A DNA stretch of 64,000 bases, from NCBI RefSeq assembly GCF_002775205.1, contig NC_036465.1, forward strand, positions 1,815,717 to 1,879,716. The letters run 5' to 3'. Position 1 is the stretch's first letter, and every line of letters begins with the position of its first letter. The stretch is from Xiphophorus maculatus. Its lineage: Eukaryota > Chordata > Actinopteri > Cyprinodontiformes > Poeciliidae. The notes below the pieces were generated by a model, which was not told where the DNA came from, searched no databases, and was given only the letters and a program-made list of their open reading frames with translations. Positions 23,701 to 36,400 of this stretch are shown piece after piece. A program made the translations under genes and the position numbers.

Positions 23701-25131
23701 AGCGTCAAGACCTTCCTGCTATGTATCTAAACGTGTCAAGCTTATATGTTGTTGGAGTTCATCATTTTGTCTCTGTGCTCCACCAGGTCCATTTACCAGT
23801 TTCAGGACCCGACCAGAACCTCTGAGTGCAAATTACTTTGAGAAATAATTAGATTTGGTTATATATAAAAACAGGCTTTAATGCAGAAAAATGACCAAAT
23901 ACTACAACCATACATGTCATACAAATGGAACAGATAGAGAGTAACATTCACTGTCCAGCGCTGGGACTCACTTAGCAAACCTTATGGATGGAGCCAAGTG
24001 AGGCAAAGACTGTAAAGTTGAACTTTTTATTGTTCTCTGCAATCAGCAGTCATACATAAACATGGTTATGTAAGCTGCAACGTGTGCATGTAAGCAGTTA
24101 AAAGAGGCTAAAAGAGACAGAGGAAAAGATAGAATCTACAACAATGTGGTTTCCCAGTCCTTTGTTTCATCACACTCCTACATGGGAATCCAGAGTATCA
24201 GCTTAGACTTGGCTGTCATTTCCCGGAAACTGTGAAGTCTGAATGGTGTAGCATATTCTTCATTATCAAGAATAACACTATTTATGTTTCATTAGTGCTT
24301 TGCTGAGATGGGAGAACATTAGCAGGATGTATTCTAGTGAGAAACTCCTGCATTGATGGTATAGAATGACTAATACCTTTCCAATTATTGCCCTGATTGT
24401 GAAATATTAATCTGGTCCTAATTAACATTGATAGAATGGCTCTTTTAGATAGGAAATCTAACTACACATTTAGTTGCTACTTTTCACACTAAAAGAAGCT
24501 GCAAGTGAAAATTAATTATTTTACAACCGCTCCTATTTCTACTCCCAATTAACCCCGACATCAAGTAGAAGAGCCAAACATCATCTTCATGTTTCATGTT
24601 TTCACAGAACTATGCAAAAATAATAAGTAGTTTCTAAACAAAATTCTTTACTGTTTTTGCTGGCAGAAAATTCAATATTTAAAATAGGACCATATTTAAC
24701 CTAATGTCTAAAATTCAAAGCACCTGCCAACTGAGGAAACTGTTCAAAAAGAGCAAATATCTACGATAGCAGCTGTCGTCCTTTAACATTTGTGCCACTA
24801 AAATGTATGAAAGTCTTGATGTTTTTCTGGTTTTGCAGTAAAGTTTTCATCCAAAGTGTTTGACATCTGCAGCTATATAAAAATATCTGCAGCTTATATT
24901 ATGTTGGCTTTTGTTTATGTCTCATTTCTAACATAAAGCAACATTTTTCCTTTTTGCTGCAGAGGGAAAAATCAATACGCAGAATAATGATGATGTTGTC
25001 TGAACTGCTACTACACCTTTACATTCACTGTCATCAATTTACAACACAACCTTTAGACCCCAGCACCAGTTTTTATTCATCTTCTCCTCTTATTCATTTG
25101 TTACAACCACTGGTGCAGAGGCGAGAGAACA
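20773..25131. other. Non-coding stretch with CNE-like blocks
   Basis: No gene recognised. Two segments look less repetitive and richer in homeodomain-type TAAT/ATTA words than their surroundings: about 22,880-23,200 and 24,290-24,560. They are candidates for conserved non-coding elements, but conservation cannot be judged from one sequence. No RNA gene or transposon could be supported. Confidence 0.35.
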
Positions 25132-25215
25132 GGTGTGTGTGTGTGTGTGGGGGGGGTGCGTGTGTAGGGGTGTGTGCGTGTGTGTGTGTGTGTGTGCGTG
25201 TGTGTGTGTGTGTGC
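25132..25215 (+). repeat. (GT)n microsatellite with G-rich interruption
   Basis: GT repeats broken by a run of nine G and by GTGCG units. The open frames over it on both strands are by-products of the repeat. Confidence 0.9.
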
Positions 25216-26519
25216 CAGGGGCTCCAGTCTGTGTGTGAAAGAAAACGAGAAGGCAGGAAGAGAGAAAAACATGAACGAAAAGCTATTTGGAAAATTAAAG
25301 CTGAGGAGGGGTGATGTAACAGACAGGTAGTCGCAGTAGATTACAGAAAAGGCTGTGATAATTTCTGACAGTTCTGTTCAGTACACCACACAACTACAAG
25401 CAGAAACAAAATAAAAACCAGTTTGGCTGAAATGGTGGTGCTTTTTCCCCAGCCTGCATAATGATAGAAAAAAGAGGAAATGTTCTTACTTCAAGGCGGA
25501 GATAAAAGGATTTGTAAGAGTACGTAAGTACAGAAGAGGAGTCGAGAAGGGGATCAATAATTAATTTACTTTCAACAGTCAAGGGCAATTAACACGCTTT
25601 TTTGCCCTTTACGCACCTAAAAGACCCAACGCTGCAGCTCCAGTCCCTAATCTCAATGACCATTGTCGCAATCGAAGATTAAACAGCCAACAAATCGATG
25701 TACACAAGAAGACAGAGGAAAATACACATGCTCCACTAAACACTGGAGACTTGGACTAAAGGCAGTTTTGATCAGTCAAAAATCATCGAACTTGAAGGAT
25801 TTTGTGGTATTAACCTTTAGTCCGCGGTTCAGAACAGATCAGGAAGTAGCTCGTTGTTTCACAAACAGATATATCTGCTCCATACCTGGTATATGAAGCT
25901 AAAGGAGATAAATTATTTAGAGCAAGTTCACAATAATTAGTATGTTAGTATGTTATTGTAGTATATGTAACCAGTACGGCTCTGATCAGTTTTCCAGAGA
26001 AATCAGGTGATGGTTTTATCAGAAGCTGAATTCAAACCTCTGTGACACTGAGATCTATACTTATGATCTATATTAAAATGATTGGTTGGTGATTTAAACT
26101 TTAGAATACTGCCTGTACCTGCTTTGTGTTTTAACAGTGTAGAGATATTAAGTTACATTAAAACTGATACAGTAAATATCTCTAGTGATTAAAATGGGCA
26201 AAGAAACAAACAAACATCAGCATCAAGGAAAACAGGTCTTTTGTAAATAACGTTCCACCATTACCTTCCTATGCATCTGGTACGGTAACAAGAAACCATC
26301 AAATGTTTTCACAACATTACTTATTCTCCTATTAAGTCATGCACACACTCAGTCTGTCCTAATGAAAATGACCTCTCCTTATTAAAGATGCATTAAACAT
26401 TAAGTTATGTGTCATTACATTTGGAAAAATAACCAAATGAAATAAAAGCATGATGTTATAGCAAATGTAGAATACCCTTCATGGTACTAAACGTAAACAT
26501 TGAAAATTAACTTTATGTT
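25216..26519. other. Non-coding stretch, nothing identified
   Basis: Short unconvincing frames only; no domain, RNA gene or mobile element recognised. Confidence 0.45.
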
Positions 26520-26727
26520 GATGGATGGATGGATGGATGGATGGATGGATGGATGGATGGATGGATGGATGGATGGATGGATGGATGGATGGATGGATGG
26601 ATGGATGGATGGATGGATGGATGGATGGATGGATGGATGGATGGATGGATGGATGGATGGATGGATGGATGGATGGATGGATGGATGGATGGATGGATGG
26701 ATGGATGGATGGATGGATGGATGGATG
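26520..26727 (+). repeat. (ATGG)52 tetranucleotide microsatellite, uninterrupted
   Basis: About 208 bases of pure ATGG (GATG/GGAT) repeat with no visible interruption. The purity suggests a young, actively slipping locus, or collapse or extension during assembly. The MDGW and IHPS repeat frames that cross it on the two strands are artefacts of the array. Confidence 0.97.
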
Positions 26728-28466
26728 TTTCACCAAGATATGTGACAAGATAAAAATAAAACAGTGAGACAGAAACCCACACTTACTGTCTGTTTTAGAT
26801 CCTTGATGATTTTGCAATTGTGTGTTCAAGTCTGAAATATTGGTTCTGTGTGATCATCATGTGCTGCAACCACTGAATGATTTCCCAGATAGAGATCTCC
26901 CCTCACTTCACTGCCTTCATCAGCATTTCTTGTACAGAATATGTTGCCAGGGAAACACCATTTACGCATGATGAGCTGACCTCAGAGTCGAGATCAAACT
27001 CTGCATAAGAAGCAGCAGCAGCTCATCTTGCCTCTATGTTAAACTGATGTAAATGTGTTCCCAAAAAAGTGGGGCAGAAATCCTAACTTGTCCAGAGAGG
27101 CAGCCATTGGAGATGGATGATAGCCGAAGCTTTGGGGAATAAATTTAACATAGGTTGGATTCTGGAGCTGTGAAACCAGAGATAACAGCTGATCAGACAG
27201 GAGCTGAAGCTCATTTCACTATAAGAAGTTGCTACAGGATCCTTTTTTCCTGCCCACCTTCAGAATGAGTGCGTTTACCTGCAGGTAGCTTATTTTTATG
27301 TACAGTGCTGCTCTGAAGTTTGCATGATCAACATGAATATTACATTAAGTTTAGTTTTTTAATTTCAAATTTGAACTGTTTTATTTACGGTTTGGAATGG
27401 TTGTACAGAATAAACAGCAGTTAATTTAAAAACAAGAATTCAGTGCTTCGTTTTCAGTTGAATGTAGAGTTTCTCTAATGAGAAACACTGGTTCAGGCTC
27501 AAATATATACATACACCTTCACTTATAAATGCCCCTTACCAAGAAGAAACCATTAACAAGTGATTATTCTGGTGAGATATTTATCAAAACCAGTAGTGTT
27601 CATATAACTTGATCGGTTTCCTGGCACTGACATGTCTTTAAGAGTGGAAGAAAAATGATAAAGATAAGCATTTTGTTCAAATTCATCTCAAATAGTCAGG
27701 TACATTGTTGACACTGAAAAACAACTGGATGTTCTTACAGGCCAAGTATGTATCACATCAGCTTCATTCATTAAGCTTCAGGAATGGTGCTAGCCTAATC
27801 TCAAAATGTGTTAAATATGCTTAAAATTCCCCGTCCTGTCCAGAAATGAAAAAAGGAGGAGTCAAATATACAGGCAAGATTTACACTTTTATTTTCTTCA
27901 TTATTATTATTAGATATCAAATGTTTAGTTTATTGATAATATAATGTTAAGAACTGCAAGAGAAGAAACGACAACCTGTTTTGGCCCAAACTGTCTGGAT
28001 GAGAAAATTATTTCTAATGCATTCATAATCTTGAGTATGTTTTTATTTTTAAAAAGCTGTGAAAGTTTTTGGACACAGACTTAATGAAGAATCGGCCTGG
28101 TTCTTGTGCAGCCAGGATCCATTATGGCCCAGGACTGTGCTGTTTTTGGACAGTTGACATTTCAATGGCTGACTCAGAGCATTTTCTCAGAGCACTTTCT
28201 TAGGAAGTGATTTTTATTCCTTTTGACGTTGAGGACGTACCAGGATGTTTGTCAGCTTTCTCCAGATTGTGTTGGTGCCTTCTCAGCCAGGTTATGAAAG
28301 CATTCTTTAAAAAATAGACTAACAGCTGCTTGGTCAAGTTGTAAACACATGTTTTTCATGCTGATTATGTACAGTTTCAGATATAAAGTATGTCTGGCCT
28401 CTCTGTATAAATACAAACTCAGAAACTGTTTTGAATTAAATTTTGCTGTTATTTTTGAAAACTTCA
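26728..28466. other. Non-coding stretch, possible old transposon debris
   Basis: No gene recognised. TACAGTGCTGCTCTGAAGTT at 27,301-27,320 resembles a Tc1-family terminus, but no partner terminus was found. Otherwise featureless. Confidence 0.35.
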
Positions 28467-28560
28467 ACATGAAGTTTCTGTTGTAAATAATGGCGTACCA
28501 CAAGGTTCTGTCCTTGGCCATTTACTATTTTATTTCGCAATTATTTGTATTTTTAACTGT
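28467..28560 (+). mobile_element. Non-LTR reverse transcriptase fragment
   Basis: The plus-strand frame reads NGVPQGSVLGHLLFYFAI, the GVPQGSVLGPLLF motif of non-LTR retrotransposon reverse transcriptases. Stops close the frame soon after, and the YADD motif is not present downstream. A short fossil; clade not resolved. Confidence 0.65.
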
Positions 28561-28837
28561 ATTTGTGAATCTTGCATTTTGACCTCAAAAGGCTCATTTT
28601 CATCCTTAATATTTATTTTTGTCTACGAAGCATAGTTGTAATTTTTCTACATTTATTTGCAAATTAAAACGAGTAATAAATGGCTACAACACTAAAGTGT
28701 ATTCTCAGGGCACATTAACTATCCCTAAACTTTGCAGCTTTTCCCAGAAATTTGGGAAAAATAATTTTCATTAAAAATTGATTTTATTTTATTAAGATTT
28801 TCTATATATTACTTGAATAAATAGGAATGTGGGAATT

Positions 28838-28902
28838 GAATTGAAACATTGAATATTTTGAATTGAAACATTGAATATTTTGAATTGAAACATTGAATAT
28901 TT
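28838..28902 (+). repeat. 22-bp tandem repeat, about 3 copies
   Basis: The unit GAATTGAAACATTGAATATT plus two T is repeated almost exactly three times, head to tail, at 28,838, 28,860 and 28,882. The identity of the copies points to a recent duplication. Confidence 0.9.
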
Positions 28903-29920
28903 GAGACTTGAATTATGATTTAAAATAATGTGATATATTTGAAATGCTGCCCTGGTTATTTTTCTTCCTTTGTTGCATTAATGGCAGCATCAGATCTCAG
29001 TCCAATCACATCATGACTTTTCTTAAGTTAACAGAAGACTCTGACCTTTGACCCTTGTACATGAGAGAGGCTGTGTGTCTCTGTCTTGGTCCTGTGATCG
29101 AGTGGTGACCTGTTGTGACCTTCTTGTAAGTTTTAATGCCTTTCAGAAACCTGAACAGAATGAAGCAGGTATATGCCTGAAAAAAATGTATTAATTAAAA
29201 ACATAATTGTTTCCTTTACATAAAAAAATAAAAAGAAATGAAACCTTACAGTGAGCAGACATTAATATCAGCATGCAGATTTCATCACTTTGTTCAAGGG
29301 CAACCATTAAGGAGAAACTCTCACTTCAATTCAGTGAACTGCTAAATAAACTGGCTTACAGCATTTTCACTTTATTGAACAACGTCATTGTGGAAGTTCA
29401 GACCCACAGAGTCCATTTTTCTGTGGAAGGACAGGAGGAGAGACAGTCTGCTATTCATAGAAAACACTCAATATCTGGGAAATATGTTTTTGTTCAAAAC
29501 ATGTTTTTCTCTGGAATGCAATTCCTTAAATCAAATTTTCTCTTGAATAATGTAATGTTACCTGGAATTATTGTTGTTTGAACTATGCCAGGTGAGCATG
29601 CTGCTTTCTTTGAACCATATTTTCTAGAACCAGTTATGTTTTCCATTAAAATATGCACTGCTGTATGAATTTATTCAAAGCAGGAGTGCTAAACTCCAAT
29701 CACTGAGTGCCTGCAACTTTCAAAGACACATCTGAATCCAACAGCTAAATTACCATTTTTCTTAGGTTTTTCTGATGATCTAAATATTGAATTCAGATGT
29801 GCTGGAGCACAGAAACTTCTAAAAGCAGGAGGACACAGACCATCTTTTCATTTGATTCAAAGTGATCAAAACTTAAGTTCTGATTAAGTTGATTAATTAC
29901 TTATTGTGACAGGCTTGAGA
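28903..29920. other. Non-coding stretch, nothing identified
   Basis: A 102-codon frame at 29,273-29,581 has no recognised domain and no splice context. No RNA gene or repeat family supported. Confidence 0.4.
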
Positions 29921-30060
29921 ATGGCCCAGTCAAAGTCCAGACCTAAATCTAAAGAGAAACAGTGTTAAGATGTTCATTCATATATAAGCTCTGGCTGAGC
30001 TTGAGCTGTTTTGTAAAGATGAATGGCCAAACATATGTGCAGGCATGTCCTGAACAACAA
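29921..30060 (+). mobile_element. Tc1/mariner transposase C-terminal fragment
   Basis: The plus strand reads EWPSQSPDLNLKRN, the conserved stretch before the third catalytic residue of Tc1 transposases. After a gap it reads ELFCKDEWPNICAG, matching the usual LEQFCKEEWxxI segment near the C-terminus. Frames are broken. Dead copy in the opposite orientation to the 10 kb copy. Confidence 0.7.
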
Positions 30061-33000
30061 AGTAGAGCCACTTTGAGTAGCAATATTTTTTTTTGTTTAC
30101 TCATTTTTCCATAGCAAGACAAGAACAAGGAGGTGGATGTTCATGTCCTGCTGGGTATACAAACCAACTACAGTATATTCTATCTGACAAATATTTATTT
30201 ATACTCAGAATAACATGATAGCATGAATATTATGAATATTGAATGCAGGACTCTGCTAGCAGCTCCATAGATAATAATCTCCCTATTGAGCTTAGCTTAG
30301 AATCCTAAGCAGCAGCTGCTGGAGAGTTACAGTGAGCTAAGCGTTCAGTGACATGTCTGCCATAAAAAACACAGAGGGTATCAACACCTCCTGCAGATGC
30401 GAGGGACTTTGGAAAACCTTTCATGCTGCAGTCTCATCCGGAGTGGTGTCATGTCACCGAGTCTAGACCTCCAGCACCTGGCACTTGTGCATAAGAGGTG
30501 GGCTGGAGAGCAGGAGGTTGTCAGTTGCCTGGGGCAATGATGTGTGGGGGTTATGCAATGCAAATGTTTCCATTTTTTATTTCTTCAGGATGGGGTTGGC
30601 GTTTAAAGAGGGGGAAAAAGATGCTCAGTTGCTATTTACAGTCATTGTCTTCCCAAACTGTGTGCAACAGACACACACTCACAGGAAACCCAGTTTTCTC
30701 TAAAAAAAAAAAAAAAAAGAACAATTATGAAGGAGTCAAATGTTTGATGTTGAAGTCACATGTGTGGCCACATTGCCTCCTGGTGGACGGGTTGGGAAAG
30801 GGTGAGAAATACATCAGCCAGTCTGACTCAAGAGTGTACTCTGTTTCATCATTAAACATTTCCCATAGCAACAAAGGTGAGACAGAGTGTTATATTTTGA
30901 CTGCGGCTGTAATTGGCTTGTACACATCTCTGTCCTGAATCCAAAATGCAGACAAGCCAGCTCATTCTTCACTCAACCCTTCCTGTTATTTCTTTATTTT
31001 GGAAATCGTAAAGACTGAATAGAAGCAAATCCCTGCAACCAATCAGATGATATAAATATCCTGCATATCAGAAAGCATGCAGCATGGTGGTTTGGTTTCA
31101 TACAGGGGCTGTTTTCACATGAAATCATTTAAATACTATCAGTGGTTTAACATGCAGAGTCTGGAGGTGTGAGTCGGTTGGTCTCTATATATTCAGCAGC
31201 CATAGAAGACTAAACTGAACAATGAGCAGACATGTTATCAGATGAGCAGTGAACCCAGACCTGCTCACTGAAGCACCTCTCAACAGAACAAGATCAAATC
31301 ATGAAAATGAACCAAAGCCTAATACTAAGGTATGTCAGAGTGGCTGTCATTTTTAAGGACATTTTATCAATGCATCATCCCAAAAAAAGCTTATACACAA
31401 GAACTTGTAATTACGGCAAGCTGTTTGTGCTTTTGTTTGAATCAGTCACTGATTGGATTAATATCATGAGCTTGAAGTGAGCCCCTGGTTCAGAACGACT
31501 AAAGGAAAACCCTCTAAGAGAATTGTCATTATTGTTGCTGATTATCTTTTAGATGGAGCACATGCCTCTGTCAATTACAGGTGTCGGCTCGGATCATCAA
31601 ACCCATCAATCAGAACATCAGGAGCTTCAAATCCAGACACCTCGGATGTGTCAGCTGTTAGCATTGCAGGAGCACAAGATGTGCTAATCAGCTCCAGGGG
31701 GATATCAAGGAGTTGCAAAATCTCATTCTGAAACTCACCACTGATGCTGGTGTGATCACAGCGTCATCACAAGTATCATTTAAGAAAAAGCTTTAAACAA
31801 GAGTTACAATTCAGCCAAATTTTTAAAAATGAACTTAAACCTGAATCCTAGTTAAAGATGAGGAAACATCTGTGGAGTAGAAAACGCCTTTTCATTTTAA
31901 GAACTTTTTATTTTGGAAAACTTTCTAAAACACCTTCAAACATAAGAAAAGCATCAACATTTCCTAATTGCAGGCCAGATTTGCTCCATTCTATAAATGT
32001 GGTCTGAACCTGAAAAACTAAATTTAGAGGGTCACAAATGGCCCCCAGACCATACTTTGGGCAACCTTACATGGCAGTCTACAGTACTGTCTTGGTCTTC
32101 CCTCAAGCAGGTCAACAGCAACACATAGTGGTCTAAACATGCAATAACAAAAAAGCATTTATCTGATGACTTGTTTTATCCTCTGAGTTCTCAGGAATTC
32201 TCGCAGTAGATTTCCTTCAAACCGGTTGCTTTGCACACTTATACGAACTCAAATCCCAGAGGGTCAGTGTCTGGCCAACACCGACATCAACTGGCTAAAT
32301 GTCCGAAAAGAGACTGAAAAGCTCCATGTCTGCAGCGCTCAGTGACTGGAGATTGAAAGTCCTGCCATGGAGAGCCGAACGACTGCATCAAGATATCAAG
32401 GCAGACTAAAAGTCCATGAGAAAATGGACTTAAATCTGGTTAAAATTGCTGGATGGACTCTGTCCACAATGAATAATGTAAATAAATGAAAATATGGTCA
32501 ATTCCACAAACATTTAAAGATTTCCCAGAAACATCTTACACCACTTAATATATTTATTTCCATTGCTTATGAGAGAACACATCACTGTACAATTTATTTA
32601 CATTGGTTCTTTTTACATTTGTTGTAAAATAAAAATATGCAAACAGGGTTTAAACACTAAAGGCACCTTTTAGTTTCAAAAAATATTTACCTCAAACAAA
32701 TGTTATATTTTTCACTGCAGATAAAATCTGTCAGAGAATCATTGAAAGCATCTCTTTTCCATTTACACAGTGAGGCTTCAAGATAAAGGAATCGCAGCTC
32801 TGTGCTCTACAACTGAAGATGTTTCGTCTGAACTGAAGAATATTATAAAAACTTAAGTATGAGTGGCTTGATGCTGAAGAGAAAAGATTCATTTTCTGGT
32901 TTCTTTTTGTGGTTCTGGTTAGAATTTCTATTTTCTGCAGTTGACATATGCAAAGTTTGACTTCAAGCTCCATTGAAACTGTATTTTGCTTCTGAAGGAG

Positions 33001-33450
33001 GAGCTTAAAATGAACACTTATGTAACATAGATGAGTTCTAATAAAAAGAGCTCAGTTACCCAACATGCACCAGTGATGACAAAGTCACATTTTATCACTA
33101 ACTTTACAAAACTGAACATTTTCCTATTGTAAAATAAATGATTTTTATTGGACCCGAGCAAAACTTAAACTCAAATTTAGCAAAGTTTCCAATCATTAGA
33201 TAGTTGTAATTCATAACCAAACTATTTTTTATATTCCCCTTTAAAATTTCATTCAAATTGTACAACAGAAACTGCCACAAAATAAAGTGTCCAAAGAAGT
33301 GGTACTTTTTGAATTGCACTCTCTCCTCAAACTAAAGCTTTTGTCAGGTGTCAAACAAAAGCAAAACATTCACCCTGTAGATTAATTTCTCAGTTACATT
33401 CATGGAACAAAACGACAGAAAACAACTTGTGGTGGATGAATCCAGAGTCC
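30061..33450. other. Non-coding stretch; distal part may include eif4e 3' UTR
   Basis: No separate gene recognised. A poly-A run lies at about 30,703-30,718. The segment 31,440-31,740 is sequence-complex and may be conserved non-coding DNA. The part nearest 33,450 is expected to hold the eif4e 3' UTR. One minus-strand AATAAA lies at 33,144-33,149, about 300 bases past the stop codon. Confidence 0.4.
33144..33149 (-). terminator. Candidate eif4e polyadenylation signal
   Basis: The minus strand reads AATAAA about 300 bases downstream of the eif4e stop. Real use cannot be known without transcript data, and other A-rich hexamers occur further on. Confidence 0.3.
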
Positions 33451-36400
33451 TCAGGCAACAAACTTGTTTTTGGTGGTGGAACCGCTCTTGGTGGCCGTAT
33501 CGGCATGCGACTGGTAGCCAATGATCACTTTTGGTGGGACGCCTAGCCTCTCCTTATAAACTCGCCTAGAAGCACAAACAAGTAGCCAAATATGAGCTGG
33601 TGCTAAAAAATCTCTGGATGTTATTCTGAAATGGCTGAATATCAGGAGTATTGCTGCAATGCAACGAAAAGCATCAGGAAATGAATTGAAGCATGAAAAA
33701 AAAACAGAACAAATTTTGAACTGTTTACTGCACAACTACAGGATGTAGTTACAGCAATGCATTCTGGGTAGAGAATACATGTCATTTGCTGCATGGCATC
33801 ACTGTGGAGAACATGAGGCTCTCAACAATTTCTGTGAATTTTTGCATTTGTTAAACATCCTGCTTGTTTCCTCACTAAAGTATTGTGATATTCTGTATTC
33901 ATCATTTTTTGTTGCATACTCACAACTTGCTCAAAGTTTTTTGAAAGAAAACAAAACAAACATGAATAAAGGAAATTGGTCTGTAATTAAAATAAGAGCA
34001 TAAATGCAATCAAAAACAACCATTAATCATCATAAATGATGTATGTGAGAATGTGGCTGTTCTTATTTTTTATTTTTTGCCAGTTGTTTGTTGATTCTTG
34101 CGTTGTGTGTGAATTGTGAGACAGTTATTTTTTGTTTTTGGGCATCTGCACCGACTGATGGCACCCTTTGAATTTCGTTGTCCTTGTGACAATGACAATA
34201 AAGATTTATCTTATCTTATCTTATCTTAAATATAAACATCCATTTGTAGGATTCTTATCAATCAATTAAATCTTTACAAATGTCAAAATTTATTCAACTG
34301 AAAGTTTACAAGTAAAGTAACTCTTTGGAATTTGTCTGAACAAATTTATTACAGGGCAAGCTAAGACTGCTAAACGTTTTAGAACTTAGCAAAAATGCTA
34401 AACAAAAAATGTGTTGCACTATTAGAACATTAGCAGAAGTATTTCTACCACTGGAAATATTGAAAACCTGAAAGCCAAGTGAAACAAGATGGTGGTTTGT
34501 GCAGCTCACCCTATGTGTGTGATGGCGTCTTTGTTTTCAAAGTCTGTCGTCCAGATTGCGATTTTATCCCCTTTGGCTCTTACGTTAATGACGGCGCCAC
34601 AAACATCATCGCTATGGTCGTCAAACGCTTCACCCACCAGACACAAGAGCTGCAGGAGGCCAAAACGGATTTAAACTGTTTCTACCAGAGACCAGTATCT
34701 GATGTTTTCACAGTGCGGAACACAACAAAGGTTTTGTCAAGTTAAATCATTATAATTTCACCTTCAAACATTAGTGATGTGATGTTTCCGATTATATTTC
34801 TTCATATTCAACATGACTCAAATCCAACATAAAAGAAAACTAAATATGGTTTTAGTAGAGCTCAGCATACCGTCTCTAACCAGAACCGGTCCAGATCGCT
34901 TTTCCGTTGCTGTTTGGACAAAGTTATCAGCCAGCGGCCACCTCGTCGGTTCCGCTCGTCCTCCCACATGGGTTCGATCCCGTCCTGTGGTCAAATACAA
35001 ACCCAGAACAGATCAGACAGGGAACCAGCTCTGTAAAATACTTTAAGGTCATTTATTATTCGTCATATTTTAATTTAATCCATAGTCAAAAACAAATCAC
35101 AGCGCAGAGAATCAGATATTTGTGTTAAGGTGTAAGAGGTGAGCCTTACCTTAAACAGAGAATAGTCACAGCCAGACATCAGGTTACTGGACAGCTGGAT
35201 GTGATTATACAACCTGCCAACAGGAGGCGATATTCTCATCAAATAGACACCTAAACTAAAGATGCATCAAAAATTTTACTTGATTCAACTTAATTGAAAC
35301 AAATATTCCGGTCATTACAAACTCTAAACTTGTTTATTTTGATCATTCTGGCTAAAAGCTCTCATTCAAAAAAAGTGTTACTTTTTCAGAGTTTGAATAT
35401 GCAGTTGTTCATTTTACACTGTAGAATTCATTAGTAATTAGAAACACTTCCCGTGTTGGGACAGCATCACCTATTGGTGTTAGTTAGTTTTGCAGTGTTG
35501 GTGAAGAGTTTTATAGTAAACTCACCAACTCTCACGGTGTGTATTTGTGATTGAGTCCTCACGGTTCGTATTTTACGTAGGGTGTGTACACACGGAGAGG
35601 AGTGTCTGTTGCGACGTACTCTGAATGCGCATGCTTCAGACAAGCAGACAACGGTTATTTTTCGGTGGGACTAACCAGTTTGTGGACAGAGTGATGCAAG
35701 ACACGTCTTTTTGGACAACAATAAACACAGATAAGTACACTGGCAGTTTTGTTTGTACGTATAACTTTGGCCAAAAGTTATACATATACATACGTTATAC
35801 GTATAGTGGCACTTTAATAAATGTGCCACTAGTAATGCTAAATGTCCACTTGAGGAAGATATACAAATTTATCGGTTCTAGTGGATTTTTTTAAACTAAG
35901 GCAGTTACATACTGTCAATATCACCACTATTTTTCCTCAAAAGCTGCACTTTCAGTTCCCTCCATGTTGTGTTCTTCTCTCCCACTCTCTCTCCGGTTGC
36001 TGTTGAAATCTCTCACCAGCTGCTAGCAGTTCCACAGTTACTTATTGTTCTTATTGTAGCGCAACTTACAACGCCTTAAGAGTCCCAGTCATAGTCAATA
36101 TAATGCAATGAAAGTCTTTATCCATTCCAATGTAGAAATTTTAAATGCAGAAAGAAAATATTAATGGGGGCTGCCGTTAGGGATGGGCAAACATGGCATA
36201 GCTGCTCCCCCACCATCTCTCTCAGTGACCGTTAAAACCCTTAACAATTTTTCCTTGAGATGAAATGCAATGAGTGATGCCATGGTGACTGAAGCAAGTA
36301 TTTGTATTATTAACAGTGTGGACCAGTTCAAGGTGCTGCTATAAAATTGAGTCAGCATAAAGCTGGTCAAAAAGAAACATGAAATTTTGGGTTTTCCTTC

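Noticed and set aside
24954-25330. Cysteine/valine-rich frames at 25.1 kb
   Set aside because: By-products of the GT microsatellite.
26479-26829. Long repeat proteins (MDGW and IHPS repeats) across the ATGG array
   Set aside because: They arise on several frames and both strands purely from the tetranucleotide repeat.
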